A DNA stretch of 64,000 bases from Rahnella bruchi (GTDB lineage: Bacteria > Pseudomonadota > Gammaproteobacteria > Enterobacterales > Enterobacteriaceae). Shown here in pieces: positions 16,486 through 24,772 of this stretch; within the stretch, counting starts at the first letter, position 1; every line of letters begins with the position of its first letter. The stretch is taken from NCBI RefSeq assembly GCF_003614975.1, contig NZ_QZWI01000020.1:1-64000 (forward strand). Reading direction: 5' to 3'. The notes beneath the pieces are model-generated. The model was not told the DNA's origin, ran no database searches, and worked only from the letters and a program-made list of their open reading frames with translations. The position numbers were made by a program, and so were the translations under genes.

Positions 16486-17196
16486 GGAGTTATTCCTCAA
16501 GAGTTCAATGTCTGAATCGGGTATTACATTGCCGTCAATTAACCGGCACAACGTTAATAAACACCTTTTGATGTAACTATCCTTAGCTTTAATTGCTAAT
16601 TTCTTGTTAAGAACACTTTCGCCACAATTAACACGATTTTAAATGAAGATATTTTCACTTCGTTACAGGTTAGGTGTTTTTGAAATGAATTCCCAAAAGG
16701 CGAATTAAACACGTCGTACCCATATTGCGACTTTATTACAGCGCATAGTCTTCCGGTAAGAAACGAAATGATGAATATTTTGGCCCGATGACGATATCGC
16801 GAAGCTGTCAGAATCGAAAACAGCGAGTCTTTTTGTGGCCATGTATTTCGTCAACATTTTAAAAATTGAAATACTTGATTTTGAAATGTAATGATTATCT
16901 ATCTATTTGATTATAAGTCTATTTAACAGGGTTCTCTGTGACTGAGGTTTACTAGCTCTGTCCAAAAACGGACGTTGCCGCGGTCTGATAGCATCGTTAT
17001 TATGCGGTTCGCAAAAAGGCCGGGCTTTCTGATAAATCATTTCTTAACTTTATTAATGATATTAACGGACAGATTAATATCATTACCTGGTGACTTATTT
17101 CGAAGTTCGGGACTGACAGCGTTATCTGTGCAGTCACTTTTCAAGCCGCATTCGCTCTTCCTCTTCCTTTGGTTCAGCGTTTCTGAGGGAAATGGT
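16486..17196. other. AT-rich non-coding region
   Basis: About 700 bases have no supported gene. A rightward frame from 16975 is open, but only its 3' part (from 17197) looks like protein and has a ribosome-binding site. The region contains TA-rich tracts that could hold promoters, but none is clear enough to call. Confidence 0.4.
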
Positions 17197-17448
17197 ATGA
17201 AATTACTTAAAGATGAAGAAGCATTCAGAACCTGGATGACGGAAGATTATTTTAATTGTCATGGCGACATTCCTCCTGCTTTCGAAGCCGGAGAACTTGA
17301 AGGTGAAATCATTCGCCAGATGCCGGAAAACTACCCTTGTCTGGTTTTTGTTCTGGAGGATGTGATAAATAAAGAGCCTGAAGTCCTGCGTTTTGTGACT
17401 GACGAACAGGTCAGGGAGTGGGCGAAAATCATGGGTATCATTGCTTAG
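17197..17448 (+). CDS. Hypothetical protein (83 aa)
   Basis: I do not recognise the family. The 83-residue product (MKLLKDEEAFRTWMTEDYF start) is soluble, acidic and probably alpha/beta, with a hydrophobic strand (YPCLVFVLED) in the middle. Its composition and GGGA ribosome-binding site support the ATG at 17197. The longer frame from 16975 adds an implausible N-terminus. It is convergent with sad, with a hairpin (17487-17518) between them. Confidence 0.6.
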   Translation: MKLLKDEEAFRTWMTEDYFNCHGDIPPAFEAGELEGEIIRQMPENYPCLVFVLEDVINKEPEVLRFVTDEQVREWAKIMGIIA

Positions 17449-17486
17449 TGTGCCCTGGTAGACCGGATACTTCGCAAACAAAGTCA

Positions 17487-17518
17487 TAATCACAGGATTA
17501 TGCAATCCCGTGATTATA
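17487..17518. terminator. Hairpin between convergent genes
   Basis: A long inverted repeat (outer 8-base arms plus inner 5-base arms around a 4-base loop) lies between the stop codons of the 17197 gene and sad. It could serve both strands, though T-runs are short. Confidence 0.45.
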
Positions 17519-17540
17519 GTTGCTCTCAATACGTCAGAAC

Positions 17541-18932
17541 CTATTTCCGGTTGCTCCAGACAGTTTGCACGTTACAGAATTCGCGTAAGCCGAAGTGGGA
17601 AAGCTCACGGCCATAGCCGCTTTTCTTTACGCCGCCGAATGCAACGCGCGGATCGGATGCGCTGTAACCGTTGATAAACACACCGCCAGTTTCCAGCTCA
17701 TTAGTCATCTGCTCTGCCCGCATAAGGTCAGCTGTAAAGAGGGTCGCGCTCAGGCCAAAATCGCTGTCATTTGCCAGTTCAACGGCATGGTCTGCATCGC
17801 GTGCGACGGTAATGGCAGCCACCGGACCGAACAGTTCCTGACGGAATGCGGTCATTTCGGGTGTCACATTGCTTAAAATAGTCGGCGCATAGAAGTTACC
17901 GTTCCCGGCAATTTTCTCGCCGCCGAGCAGTAAGGTTGCACCTTCTGCGAGTGTGTCCTGAACTTGTTTGTCCAGCTCATCACGCAAATCATAACGCGCC
18001 ATCGGGCCGATATACGTGGTGTCATCCAGCGGATCGCCCGTCACCAGCGCCTGAGTCGCGGCAACAAATTTTGCGGTAAAGGCATCCAGCACACCGTCCT
18101 CAACGATGAACCGCTTCGCTGCGGCACATACCTGCCCGGTATTTTGATAACGACCGGCAACCGCCGCTTTAACGGCTTCATCCAGATTTGCGTCATTGAG
18201 TACGATGAACGGGTCTGAACCGCCCAGTTCCAGCACACATTTTTTCAGTGATTTGCCAGCCAGTTCTGCAATCGCCGCACCGGCCCGAACGCTGCCCGTC
18301 ACAGTAACGCCCACCACACGCGGGTCGGCAATCAGCTCTGCCACTGCCGGTGTGCCGACATTAATCACACCAAACGCACCTGCCGGAAACCCTGCTTTCA
18401 GCGAAGCTTGATTTACCAGATACGTAGTGCCCATCACATTCGGTGCCGGTTTTAACAGGAAAGTATTGCCCGCCAGCAGCGCCGGTACGGCACCGCGTAA
18501 AATCTGCCACACCGGGAAGTTCCACGGCATAATCGCCAGGATCATCCCGGACGGACGGTAGTGAATGTGCGCTTCGCCGTTATCGACCATGGTCGGTTCA
18601 GGGGCCAGCATTGCCGGACCGTTTTTGGCGTACCATTCGCATAAAGCCGCTGACTTTTCTACTTCAGCGCGTGCCTGTTTCACCGGTTTGCCCATTTCCA
18701 GAGTGATCATGCGGGCGATGTCTTCGCTGGCGGAGCGCAGCTCGGCGGCCAGATTGGCCAGCAGCATGGCACGCTGTGCGACGTCAGTTTTACGCCACTG
18801 CTTAAATGATGCGCTGCCCTGCGAAACCGCCGCTTCCAGCGCCAGCGTGGTGTCAAAAGGATATTCACCGATACGCTCGCCGGTAAACGGATTTTGCGAA
18901 ATGGCATGTGTTTGTGAATCTGTCGTCGTCAT
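17541..18932 (-). CDS. sad: Succinate-semialdehyde dehydrogenase Sad (YneI)
   Basis: This 463-residue aldehyde dehydrogenase matches E. coli Sad closely. Shared blocks include THAISQNPFTGE, ILAIMPWNFPVWQILRGAVP, TVTGSVRAGAAI, the catalytic Glu region KKCVLELGGSDPFIVLNDA and the catalytic Cys in NTGQVCAAAKRF. Sad oxidises succinate semialdehyde to succinate with NAD+, linking GABA and putrescine breakdown to the TCA cycle. It is divergent from the LysR regulator ptrR, the same arrangement as in E. coli, where PtrR controls sad. Confidence 0.95.
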   Translation of the reverse strand: MTTTDSQTHAISQNPFTGERIGEYPFDTTLALEAAVSQGSASFKQWRKTDVAQRAMLLANLAAELRSASEDIARMITLEMGKPVKQARAEVEKSAALCEWYAKNGPAMLAPEPTMVDNGEAHIHYRPSGMILAIMPWNFPVWQILRGAVPALLAGNTFLLKPAPNVMGTTYLVNQASLKAGFPAGAFGVINVGTPAVAELIADPRVVGVTVTGSVRAGAAIAELAGKSLKKCVLELGGSDPFIVLNDANLDEAVKAAVAGRYQNTGQVCAAAKRFIVEDGVLDAFTAKFVAATQALVTGDPLDDTTYIGPMARYDLRDELDKQVQDTLAEGATLLLGGEKIAGNGNFYAPTILSNVTPEMTAFRQELFGPVAAITVARDADHAVELANDSDFGLSATLFTADLMRAEQMTNELETGGVFINGYSASDPRVAFGGVKKSGYGRELSHFGLREFCNVQTVWSNRK

Positions 18933-19032
18933 TATTTATTCCTCGTTAAACCAGTGCGTTCAGAATAGAGGGTTGCAGGTTTTAATAAAAATGAATAAAA
19001 ATAAGTAAACCGTTCACTTTTTGAGAAAGACT

Positions 19033-19917
19033 ATGAATCTCTCCCAGCTCGAAATGTTTCGCGCCGTAGCTGAAACTGGCAGTATCAGCGCCGCAGCGCA
19101 GCGGGTGCACCGTGTTCCGTCAAACCTGACTACGCGCATTAAACAGCTTGAGGCAGAACTGGGCGTCGAGTTATTCATCCGGGAGAATCAGCGGCTACGT
19201 CTTTCGCCTGCCGGACGTAATTTTCTCGATTACAACAACCGAATCCTGGATTTAGTAGAGGAGGCACGGCTGTCTGTGACCGGAACCGAACCGCAAGGGA
19301 TTTTCGCGCTGGGCGCGCTGGAAAGTACTGCCGCCGTGCGTATTCCGGCGTTGCTGGCACGTTATCATCAGCAATTCACCAAAGTTGAACTGGCGCTTAG
19401 CACCGGACCTTCAGGGGAATTACTGGATAAATTGATTGACGGGGAACTGGAAGCGGCGTTTGTCGACGGGCCGGTTTTGCATCCTGTGCTCGATGGTGTG
19501 CCGGTATTTCCTGAGGAGATGGTGATTGTTGCGCCACTGCACCACGCGCCGGTTAAGCGGGGTCAGGACGTGAACGGAGAGATTGTGTATGCGTTTCGCT
19601 CAAACTGTTCTTACCGGCGTCATTTTGAAAGCTGGTTTGCCGATGATGGCGCAGCGGCGGGAAAAATTTATGAGATGGAGTCGTACCACGGCATGCTGGC
19701 ATGTGTCATCGCGGGTGGCGGGCTGGCACTGATGCCACGCAGTATGCTGGAAAGTATGCCCGGCAGCAGTACGGTGAGCATCTGGCCGCTGGCCGATAAC
19801 TATCGTTATCTGACAACCTGGCTGGTGTGGCGGCGTGGGAACCTGACCAGAAATTTATCTGAGTTTGCGAAGATGGCCAGGGAACTGACAATCAGCCTTC
19901 AGCCACCTGCAAAATAA
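19033..19917 (+). CDS. ptrR: LysR-family regulator PtrR (YneJ)
   Basis: This 294-residue LysR protein has an N-terminal winged helix ([20 protein letters not shown], then [20 protein letters not shown]) followed by a substrate-binding domain. Length and sequence agree with E. coli PtrR (YneJ), and the divergent sad gene confirms it. PtrR represses sad and responds to putrescine-pathway metabolites. The ATG at 19033 gives the standard MNLSQLE start; a TTG at 19021 is in frame. The 101-base gap to sad should hold the shared operator. Confidence 0.93.
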   Translation: MNLSQLEMFRAVAETGSISAAAQRVHRVPSNLTTRIKQLEAELGVELFIRENQRLRLSPAGRNFLDYNNRILDLVEEARLSVTGTEPQGIFALGALESTAAVRIPALLARYHQQFTKVELALSTGPSGELLDKLIDGELEAAFVDGPVLHPVLDGVPVFPEEMVIVAPLHHAPVKRGQDVNGEIVYAFRSNCSYRRHFESWFADDGAAAGKIYEMESYHGMLACVIAGGGLALMPRSMLESMPGSSTVSIWPLADNYRYLTTWLVWRRGNLTRNLSEFAKMARELTISLQPPAK

Positions 19918-19984
19918 TCTGCCAGTCGAGCGCCAGTTTCAGTGCAATACAGCCAGCACAAACGACAAAAATGGTTTTGAACAT
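19892..19984 (-). CDS. Candidate small membrane protein (30 aa)
   Basis: A 30-codon minus-strand frame encodes one hydrophobic helix ([20 protein letters not shown]) and ends inside the 3' end of ptrR. No convincing ribosome-binding site is seen upstream, so this is only a candidate. No homologue comes to mind. Confidence 0.25.
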   Translation of the reverse strand: MFKTIFVVCAGCIALKLALDWQIILQVAEG

Positions 19985-20381
19985 AACGTTAAGGGGTCTT
20001 ATTTTGTGATTTAGATCTCATTTTACAGGCTGGCTTGTCTAATCGCTCCTTAAAAATGGTGCAGAAGATGCTTTTTCTAACCGGTTTTTTAGAAATGATT
20101 ATTCAAAAAAGTGGAAAAGTTCGCTCGTAATGACCGGATTTTGACAAGTTTGTACATAATAGCAACACACTTTATTCACGCGCTGATACTATTAACAACG
20201 TGCGTAAATTGCGGTTAATAAAATTTTTCGGGTAATTTTTAAGGCTTTGAAGTGATTTATTCGTGAAAGTTTTAATTATGCAGCGGCAACAAGTTGTTAT
20301 GAAATGGAGTATTAACAATTAATGCGAAAGAGTGTCGATTGCTGCCGTTGCGTTACCGTCAATAATATTACGTTGGCGCAA
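19985..20381. other. AT-rich upstream region of the H-NS gene
   Basis: About 400 AT-rich bases contain no gene. Its closeness to an H-NS family gene makes it a plausible site for autoregulatory nucleoid-protein binding, but no specific motif is called. Confidence 0.4.
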
Positions 20382-20409
20382 TTGATATCATTATTTCTTT
20401 GTGTAGAAT
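20382..20409 (+). promoter_or_regulatory. Sigma-70 promoter of the H-NS-family gene
   Basis: TTGATA (20382-20387) and TAGAAT (20404-20409) are separated by 16 bases and lie about 43 bases before the start codon. Both are close to the consensus hexamers. Confidence 0.6.
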
Positions 20410-20452
20410 CAGTGTCACTAATTTAATGATACCCCTCTAAAGTGAGCACATC

Positions 20453-20860
20453 ATGGACAACGCATTAAACGTTTTGAATAATATCCGTACACTTCGGGCA
20501 CAGGCTCGTGAAATGCCGCTGAGCACTCTGGAAGAAATTCTTGAGAAACTGACGGCTATTGTTGAAGAATCACGCGAAAATGTGAAAGCGCGCAGTGCGC
20601 AGCAGCAGGAACGTGACGAAAAATTACTGAAATACCGTGAAATGCTGGCAAACGACGGCATCGCTATTGATGACCTGCTGGGCCACCAGACGACGAAAGA
20701 ATCCGGTAAAGCTAAGCGTAAACCACGCCCGGCAATTTATGAGTATACCGACACCGACGGTTCTAAAAAGACCTGGACCGGTCAGGGCCGTACGCCTTCT
20801 GCCATTAAAGCTGCACTTGATGGTGGCGCAACCTTAGAGAGTTTCCTGATCGCGCGTTAA
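20453..20860 (+). CDS. hns: H-NS-family nucleoid-structuring protein
   Basis: This 135-residue protein has the N-terminal dimerisation helices (ALNVLNNIRTLRAQAREM), a charged coiled coil, a basic linker (GKAKRKPRP) and the C-terminal AT-hook-like DNA-binding loop TWTGQGRTPSAIKAAL. H-NS binds AT-rich DNA and silences foreign genes. The N-terminal residues (MDNALNVL) and the linker differ from canonical enterobacterial H-NS, so this may be the main hns or a paralogue such as stpA; the window cannot decide. It is a single gene with its own promoter and a hairpin (20887-20911) downstream. Confidence 0.88.
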   Translation: MDNALNVLNNIRTLRAQAREMPLSTLEEILEKLTAIVEESRENVKARSAQQQERDEKLLKYREMLANDGIAIDDLLGHQTTKESGKAKRKPRPAIYEYTDTDGSKKTWTGQGRTPSAIKAALDGGATLESFLIAR

Positions 20861-20886
20861 TCAGGCTGCCGATGTGTTCCGTGTTT

Positions 20887-20911
20887 TCTGCCTTGCCAAC
20901 CGCGAGGCAGA
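20887..20911 (+). terminator. Hairpin downstream of H-NS-family gene
   Basis: Seven-base arms (20887-20893 and 20905-20911) lie 26 bases after the stop codon, with a weak T-rich tail. It is a possible terminator. Confidence 0.3.
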
Positions 20912-21069
20912 TAACACATTTTCGGCATTCTCATTTTCATTCTGCAATTCCCTTTTTAACACCGTAATACTCCTGCATACGATCATTTCTCTCCGGTACG
21001 TAATTCCTCTTAATGTAAGCTTAAGTCTCTGCAAGTAAGGTTAACGTCTCTTCGTTTACCGGAACTGCT

Positions 21070-21603
21070 ATGCGTAACCGATATTCTTCAGCGCAAATTG
21101 TACTCCACTGGTTGGTGTTTGTTTTAGTGGTGCTGGCCTATGCCACTATGGATATAAAAGGAGAGTTTGCAAAAGGTACGCCAGCGCGCGAATTATTAGC
21201 ACTTACCCATTATAGTCTGGGGTTTTGCGTATTATTCCTGATGTGTGTACGCCTTTTTGTTCGCGGAATGTACGCCACGCCACCGGTTAAACCGACGTTA
21301 GTGCGCTGGCAGCTTTATTTTTCAGCGGCCACACAGGGTCTTATATATCTGATGTTTCTGGGCCTGCCGGTGCTGGGCATTTTGTCACAATATTATGGCG
21401 GCCATGACTGGATGATGTTTAACATCCTTATGCCGAAAAGCGTCTTTCCGGATTTACCTTTACAGAAACAGTTAAGAACGCTGCATGGATGGCTCGCGAA
21501 CGCCGGGTATTATCTTATCGGATTACATGCTCTGGCGGCACTCTGGCATCACTATCGCCGGCGCGATAACACGCTTATCAGAATGTGGCCGTCGCGTAAA
21601 TAG
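21070..21603 (+). CDS. cybB: Cytochrome b561
   Basis: This 177-residue inner-membrane protein has four transmembrane segments (about residues 10-27, 45-63, 86-106 and 143-162). The paired His residues typical of bacterial cytochrome b561 (LHWLVF, THYSLG, LHGWLANAGYYLIGLHA) ligate two b hemes. CybB-type proteins transfer electrons between the quinone pool and periplasmic acceptors, including superoxide. It is a single gene, with a perfect hairpin at its stop codon, convergent with the reductase homologue. Confidence 0.88.
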   Translation: MRNRYSSAQIVLHWLVFVLVVLAYATMDIKGEFAKGTPARELLALTHYSLGFCVLFLMCVRLFVRGMYATPPVKPTLVRWQLYFSAATQGLIYLMFLGLPVLGILSQYYGGHDWMMFNILMPKSVFPDLPLQKQLRTLHGWLANAGYYLIGLHALAALWHHYRRRDNTLIRMWPSRK

Positions 21604-21620
21604 CCCGTAAACGGGCTATT
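21599..21620. terminator. Hairpin between cybB and panE-like gene
   Basis: Ten-base perfect arms start at the cybB stop codon and are symmetrical, so the hairpin could stop transcription from both convergent genes. Confidence 0.5.
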
Positions 21621-21642
21621 GCGATGATTGTTAGGGAGATTA

Positions 21643-22566
21643 TCAGGCGGATTCGCGGTTCTTCTGATACACGCATAAATGCGTATAAGCGGCCTGAAGG
21701 TGTGGAATGCTGATGCCGACCCGCGTTGCCCGCTCGACTAAATCACCCACAATCTGTTCCGCTTCTATCGGATAACCCTGCATCATATCGCGATACATTG
21801 AAGAAGTTTGCGGCGAATTTTTGTCAGTCACCGCTTCCCTGACTTTTGCCACCGCCGCCGCGCGTTCCGCGTAGCCAAAGGCTTTCATGGTGGTCAGCGC
21901 CTCGGTGACAATAGCCTGGGCGAACTCTGTGCCTCCTGGCGCAGACGCCACCTGACCGATGTTTCCGCGCATGGTGCAGGTGATGGCACCCAGACTCGAC
22001 AGCAACAGCCATTTCTCCCACAGATCAGTCATAATCGTTTCAGAAAGGGAGGCTTCGACACCGGCACTCTGAAACGCCTGATCGACTTTCAGAATCCGTT
22101 CGGTTTTTTCGCCGGAGAGTTCGCCATAAATAATCTGGTGCAACGGCGTCATCTGATGGATATGACCATCGGCATCCAGCGTCGCGTTGATTTTACACAA
22201 TCCACCAATCAGGGCGTGTTCACCGAAACGCAGACTCAGCGCCTCCATGTGTTTCATCCCGTTCAGAACCGGCATCACCATCGTGTTTTCACTGACCACC
22301 GGGGCGATATCTTTCATCGCCGCTTCCAGCCCGAAGCTTTTAACGGTCAGTAAAATCAGGTCATAAGGGCCGGTCAGCTGAGATGCTTGTAAGACATTGG
22401 GCTGAAAATGGAAATCCCCGTGCGGACTGTGCACGGTCAGCCCGTCCTGCTGCACGGCGAGCGCGCGCTTCTCACGTAAAAGAAACGTCACATCCTGCCC
22501 GGCCTGCGCCAGACGCGCGCCAAAATACCCGCCGGTCGCACCGGCACCTACAACTAAAATCCGCAT
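21643..22566 (-). CDS. Ketopantoate reductase (PanE/ApbA) family protein
   Basis: This 307-residue protein begins MRILVVGAGATGGYFGARLA, a Rossmann NADP site. It continues with LLTVKSFGLEAA and NGMKHMEAL, and has the C-terminal ApbA helical domain with the catalytic Lys region (TDLWEKWLLLSSLGAITC) and SSMYRDMMQGYPIEAEQI. PanE reduces 2-dehydropantoate to pantoate in coenzyme A synthesis. Many genomes carry additional family members of unknown substrate, and this gene has no pantothenate context, so I leave the symbol blank. GGGGAAG precedes the ATG. Confidence 0.87.
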   Translation of the reverse strand: MRILVVGAGATGGYFGARLAQAGQDVTFLLREKRALAVQQDGLTVHSPHGDFHFQPNVLQASQLTGPYDLILLTVKSFGLEAAMKDIAPVVSENTMVMPVLNGMKHMEALSLRFGEHALIGGLCKINATLDADGHIHQMTPLHQIIYGELSGEKTERILKVDQAFQSAGVEASLSETIMTDLWEKWLLLSSLGAITCTMRGNIGQVASAPGGTEFAQAIVTEALTTMKAFGYAERAAAVAKVREAVTDKNSPQTSSMYRDMMQGYPIEAEQIVGDLVERATRVGISIPHLQAAYTHLCVYQKNRESA

Positions 22567-22739
22567 ATGCTTCCCCGTTGTTTCAATACATTCAGAAATC
22601 AGATATTGCGTTTTAAACTACGGGAGTCGGCAGGGGGTAGGCAAGTATTGGCATGAAGAAATAAATATCAGTACGTGCTGTGTCGGAAGAAATGTCGGTA
22701 GAAAATTCAACTCCCCGCCCGCAGGCGAGGAATATGTAA

Positions 22740-23762
22740 TTATGTTCTCCGCGCCATAACTTTGCGATACAACACCGGCAGAGAAATCACCACGATAAGC
22801 ATCGCGCCGACAATCACTGACATTACAATTCCCGGCACATTCAGCAGGCTGAGGCCGAATGTCAGCAAACCCATCAGGAACGCGGCGATGATCACACCGG
22901 TCATGCTGCCGGACCCGCCGAGCACGCTGACGCCGCCGAGCACCGCCATGGTGATCACGCTCAGTTCCCAGCCAAGTGCCAGTGTCGGACGTGTACTGCC
23001 CAGGCGCGACGTCAGCAGCACTGCCGCCAGTCCGGACATTACACCGACCAGCACGAACAACGTCAGGTTGTGGCGTTTCACGTTAATACCGGAATACCAC
23101 GCCGCGACCGGATTGTTGCCGATGGCATAAGTGCGTCGGCCAAAGTTGGTTTTGTGCAACAGGAAATAAAACACCGCGCCGAGTACCAGAAACAGTGCGA
23201 ATTCAAACGACAGCGGTCCCCAGACATAACCCTGACCAAACCACGCAAAACTGGCGGGATATTTATTCAGCGACTGGTCACCGAGCAGCACATAAGTCAT
23301 GCCGCGGAACAGACTCATGGTGCCGATGGTGATGACGATAGACGACAGATTCAGCCGCGTGACCAGCAGCCCGTTAATCAGACCGCACAGCAACCCGACA
23401 CTTAGCCCGACGCCGACCAGCGCCGGTGTCGGCAAACCGGCCTGCGCGCAGAATCCCATCACAGTGGAACTCAGAGCCATTGTGGAGGCGACCGACAAAT
23501 CGATTTCGCGGGCGATAATCAGCATCGCCATCGGCAGCACAATAATGGCTTTCTCGGTGAAGTTAAACGTCGCGTCCGACAGATTCCAGATATTGAGGAA
23601 ATACGGCGAAGCGAACGCATTCACCACAAACACCAGCAGCGTTACCAGCAGCAAAAATCCTTCCCAGCACATCAGGCGGCGGAAAAACGGCGTGATGGCC
23701 ATAGTGGATTTTTCTCCGGCTGCGGAATGCGGCGTGTTGCGCGAAGTTAAGGTCTTACTCAT
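22740..23762 (-). CDS. rhaQ: Rhamnose ABC transporter permease (RhaQ-like)
   Basis: This 340-residue BPD_transp_2-type sugar permease has about 8-10 transmembrane helices. The sequence includes AREIDLSVASTMALSS, GLLVTRLNLSSIVITIGTMS and the coupling region VLGGVSVLGGSGSMTGVII. It starts four bases inside the upstream permease gene, implying translational coupling. The gene order binding protein-ATPase-permease-permease is that of the RhaSTPQ rhamnose importer. Its identity as a rhamnose component rests on that order and on RhaS next door. It is the last gene of the operon. Confidence 0.85.
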   Translation of the reverse strand: MSKTLTSRNTPHSAAGEKSTMAITPFFRRLMCWEGFLLLVTLLVFVVNAFASPYFLNIWNLSDATFNFTEKAIIVLPMAMLIIAREIDLSVASTMALSSTVMGFCAQAGLPTPALVGVGLSVGLLCGLINGLLVTRLNLSSIVITIGTMSLFRGMTYVLLGDQSLNKYPASFAWFGQGYVWGPLSFEFALFLVLGAVFYFLLHKTNFGRRTYAIGNNPVAAWYSGINVKRHNLTLFVLVGVMSGLAAVLLTSRLGSTRPTLALGWELSVITMAVLGGVSVLGGSGSMTGVIIAAFLMGLLTFGLSLLNVPGIVMSVIVGAMLIVVISLPVLYRKVMARRT

Positions 23763-24772
23763 GATCTTGCTCCGGTTTCAGGTCGCACAGAATGAACGGC
23801 AGGGGAATGGCGCAGGATCAGCCGTCCTTTACGTTTGTTGGCGCGTTCGTTGAGGATCACCGCAATGACAATCACGCCGCCGGAAATCGCCATCTGCCAG
23901 AACGGCGACACTTCGATTACCGGCAGGGCATTGTTGATGACGCCGAGGAACAGCGCGCCGAGCAGGCAGCCGACAACAGAACCGATGCCCCCCATGGTGC
24001 TGATCCCGCCGATGACACAGGCCGCGACAATCTGCAATTCAAAGCCGTTAGCCACGTCCACATATGCGACAGCAAAACGGGAAATCCACAGATAGCCACA
24101 GAATCCGGCCAGCGCACCGGAAAGGCAGAAACTGACGAACTGCATTTTGCCCGCATTGATGCCGGTGTAATAAGCGGCCGTAGCGTTGCCGCCCGCGGTA
24201 TATAAAGCGCGCCCGGTGCGGCTGTAACGCAGGAAATAGGCCACCAGAATCAGTGCGGCAATCGCGCACCAGCCGAGCAATGGCAGACCGATAAAGGTTG
24301 TACGCGGCAGACTGAGAAATTGCGGACTCATCTGATGGGCATTGATCCAGCCACCATTGGAAAGCAGAAAAATAATGCCGCGATAAATGCTCATGGTGCC
24401 AAGTGTGACCACAATCGGCGGAATACCGACTTTCCACACCAGCAGGCCATTAATCGCGCCCATCACCAGCCCGAGAACCGTCGCCAGTAACACCAGCGAC
24501 CATACCGGAATGTCCGGATGATGGAAGTTAATCAGCGCAACAATCATGCCGGTCAGCGCCAGATTGGCGGCCATCGATAAATCGATTCCTTTGGTCAGTA
24601 ACACCATCATCTGGCCGAGCGCCAGGATGATGAGAATCGAGGTGTCATTAAACATTTCCAGCAAGTTTCCGGCACCCACAAACTCCGGTGAACGGGCGCC
24701 GACGCCAAGTACCATCAGCACTATAACCACCGCCAGCAACAGCTCGCGGTATTTCAGCAGTTTTTTGATCAT
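23759..24772 (-). CDS. rhaP: Rhamnose ABC transporter permease (RhaP-like)
   Basis: This 337-residue inner-membrane permease is paralogous to the downstream one. Characteristic stretches are TKGIDLSMAANLALTG, GLLVWKVGIPPIVVTLGTMS and the cytoplasmic ATPase-contact loop CVIGGISTMGGIGSVVG. It overlaps the genes on both sides by four bases, so all three translate as a coupled set. The two permeases would form the heterodimeric channel for the sugar delivered by the periplasmic binding protein. Confidence 0.87.
   Translation of the reverse strand: MIKKLLKYRELLLAVVIVLMVLGVGARSPEFVGAGNLLEMFNDTSILIILALGQMMVLLTKGIDLSMAANLALTGMIVALINFHHPDIPVWSLVLLATVLGLVMGAINGLLVWKVGIPPIVVTLGTMSIYRGIIFLLSNGGWINAHQMSPQFLSLPRTTFIGLPLLGWCAIAALILVAYFLRYSRTGRALYTAGGNATAAYYTGINAGKMQFVSFCLSGALAGFCGYLWISRFAVAYVDVANGFELQIVAACVIGGISTMGGIGSVVGCLLGALFLGVINNALPVIEVSPFWQMAISGGVIVIAVILNERANKRKGRLILRHSPAVHSVRPETGARS

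Noticed and set aside
21643-22566. Calling this gene panE outright.
   Set aside because: PanE/ApbA paralogues with other substrates are common and there is no pantothenate context.
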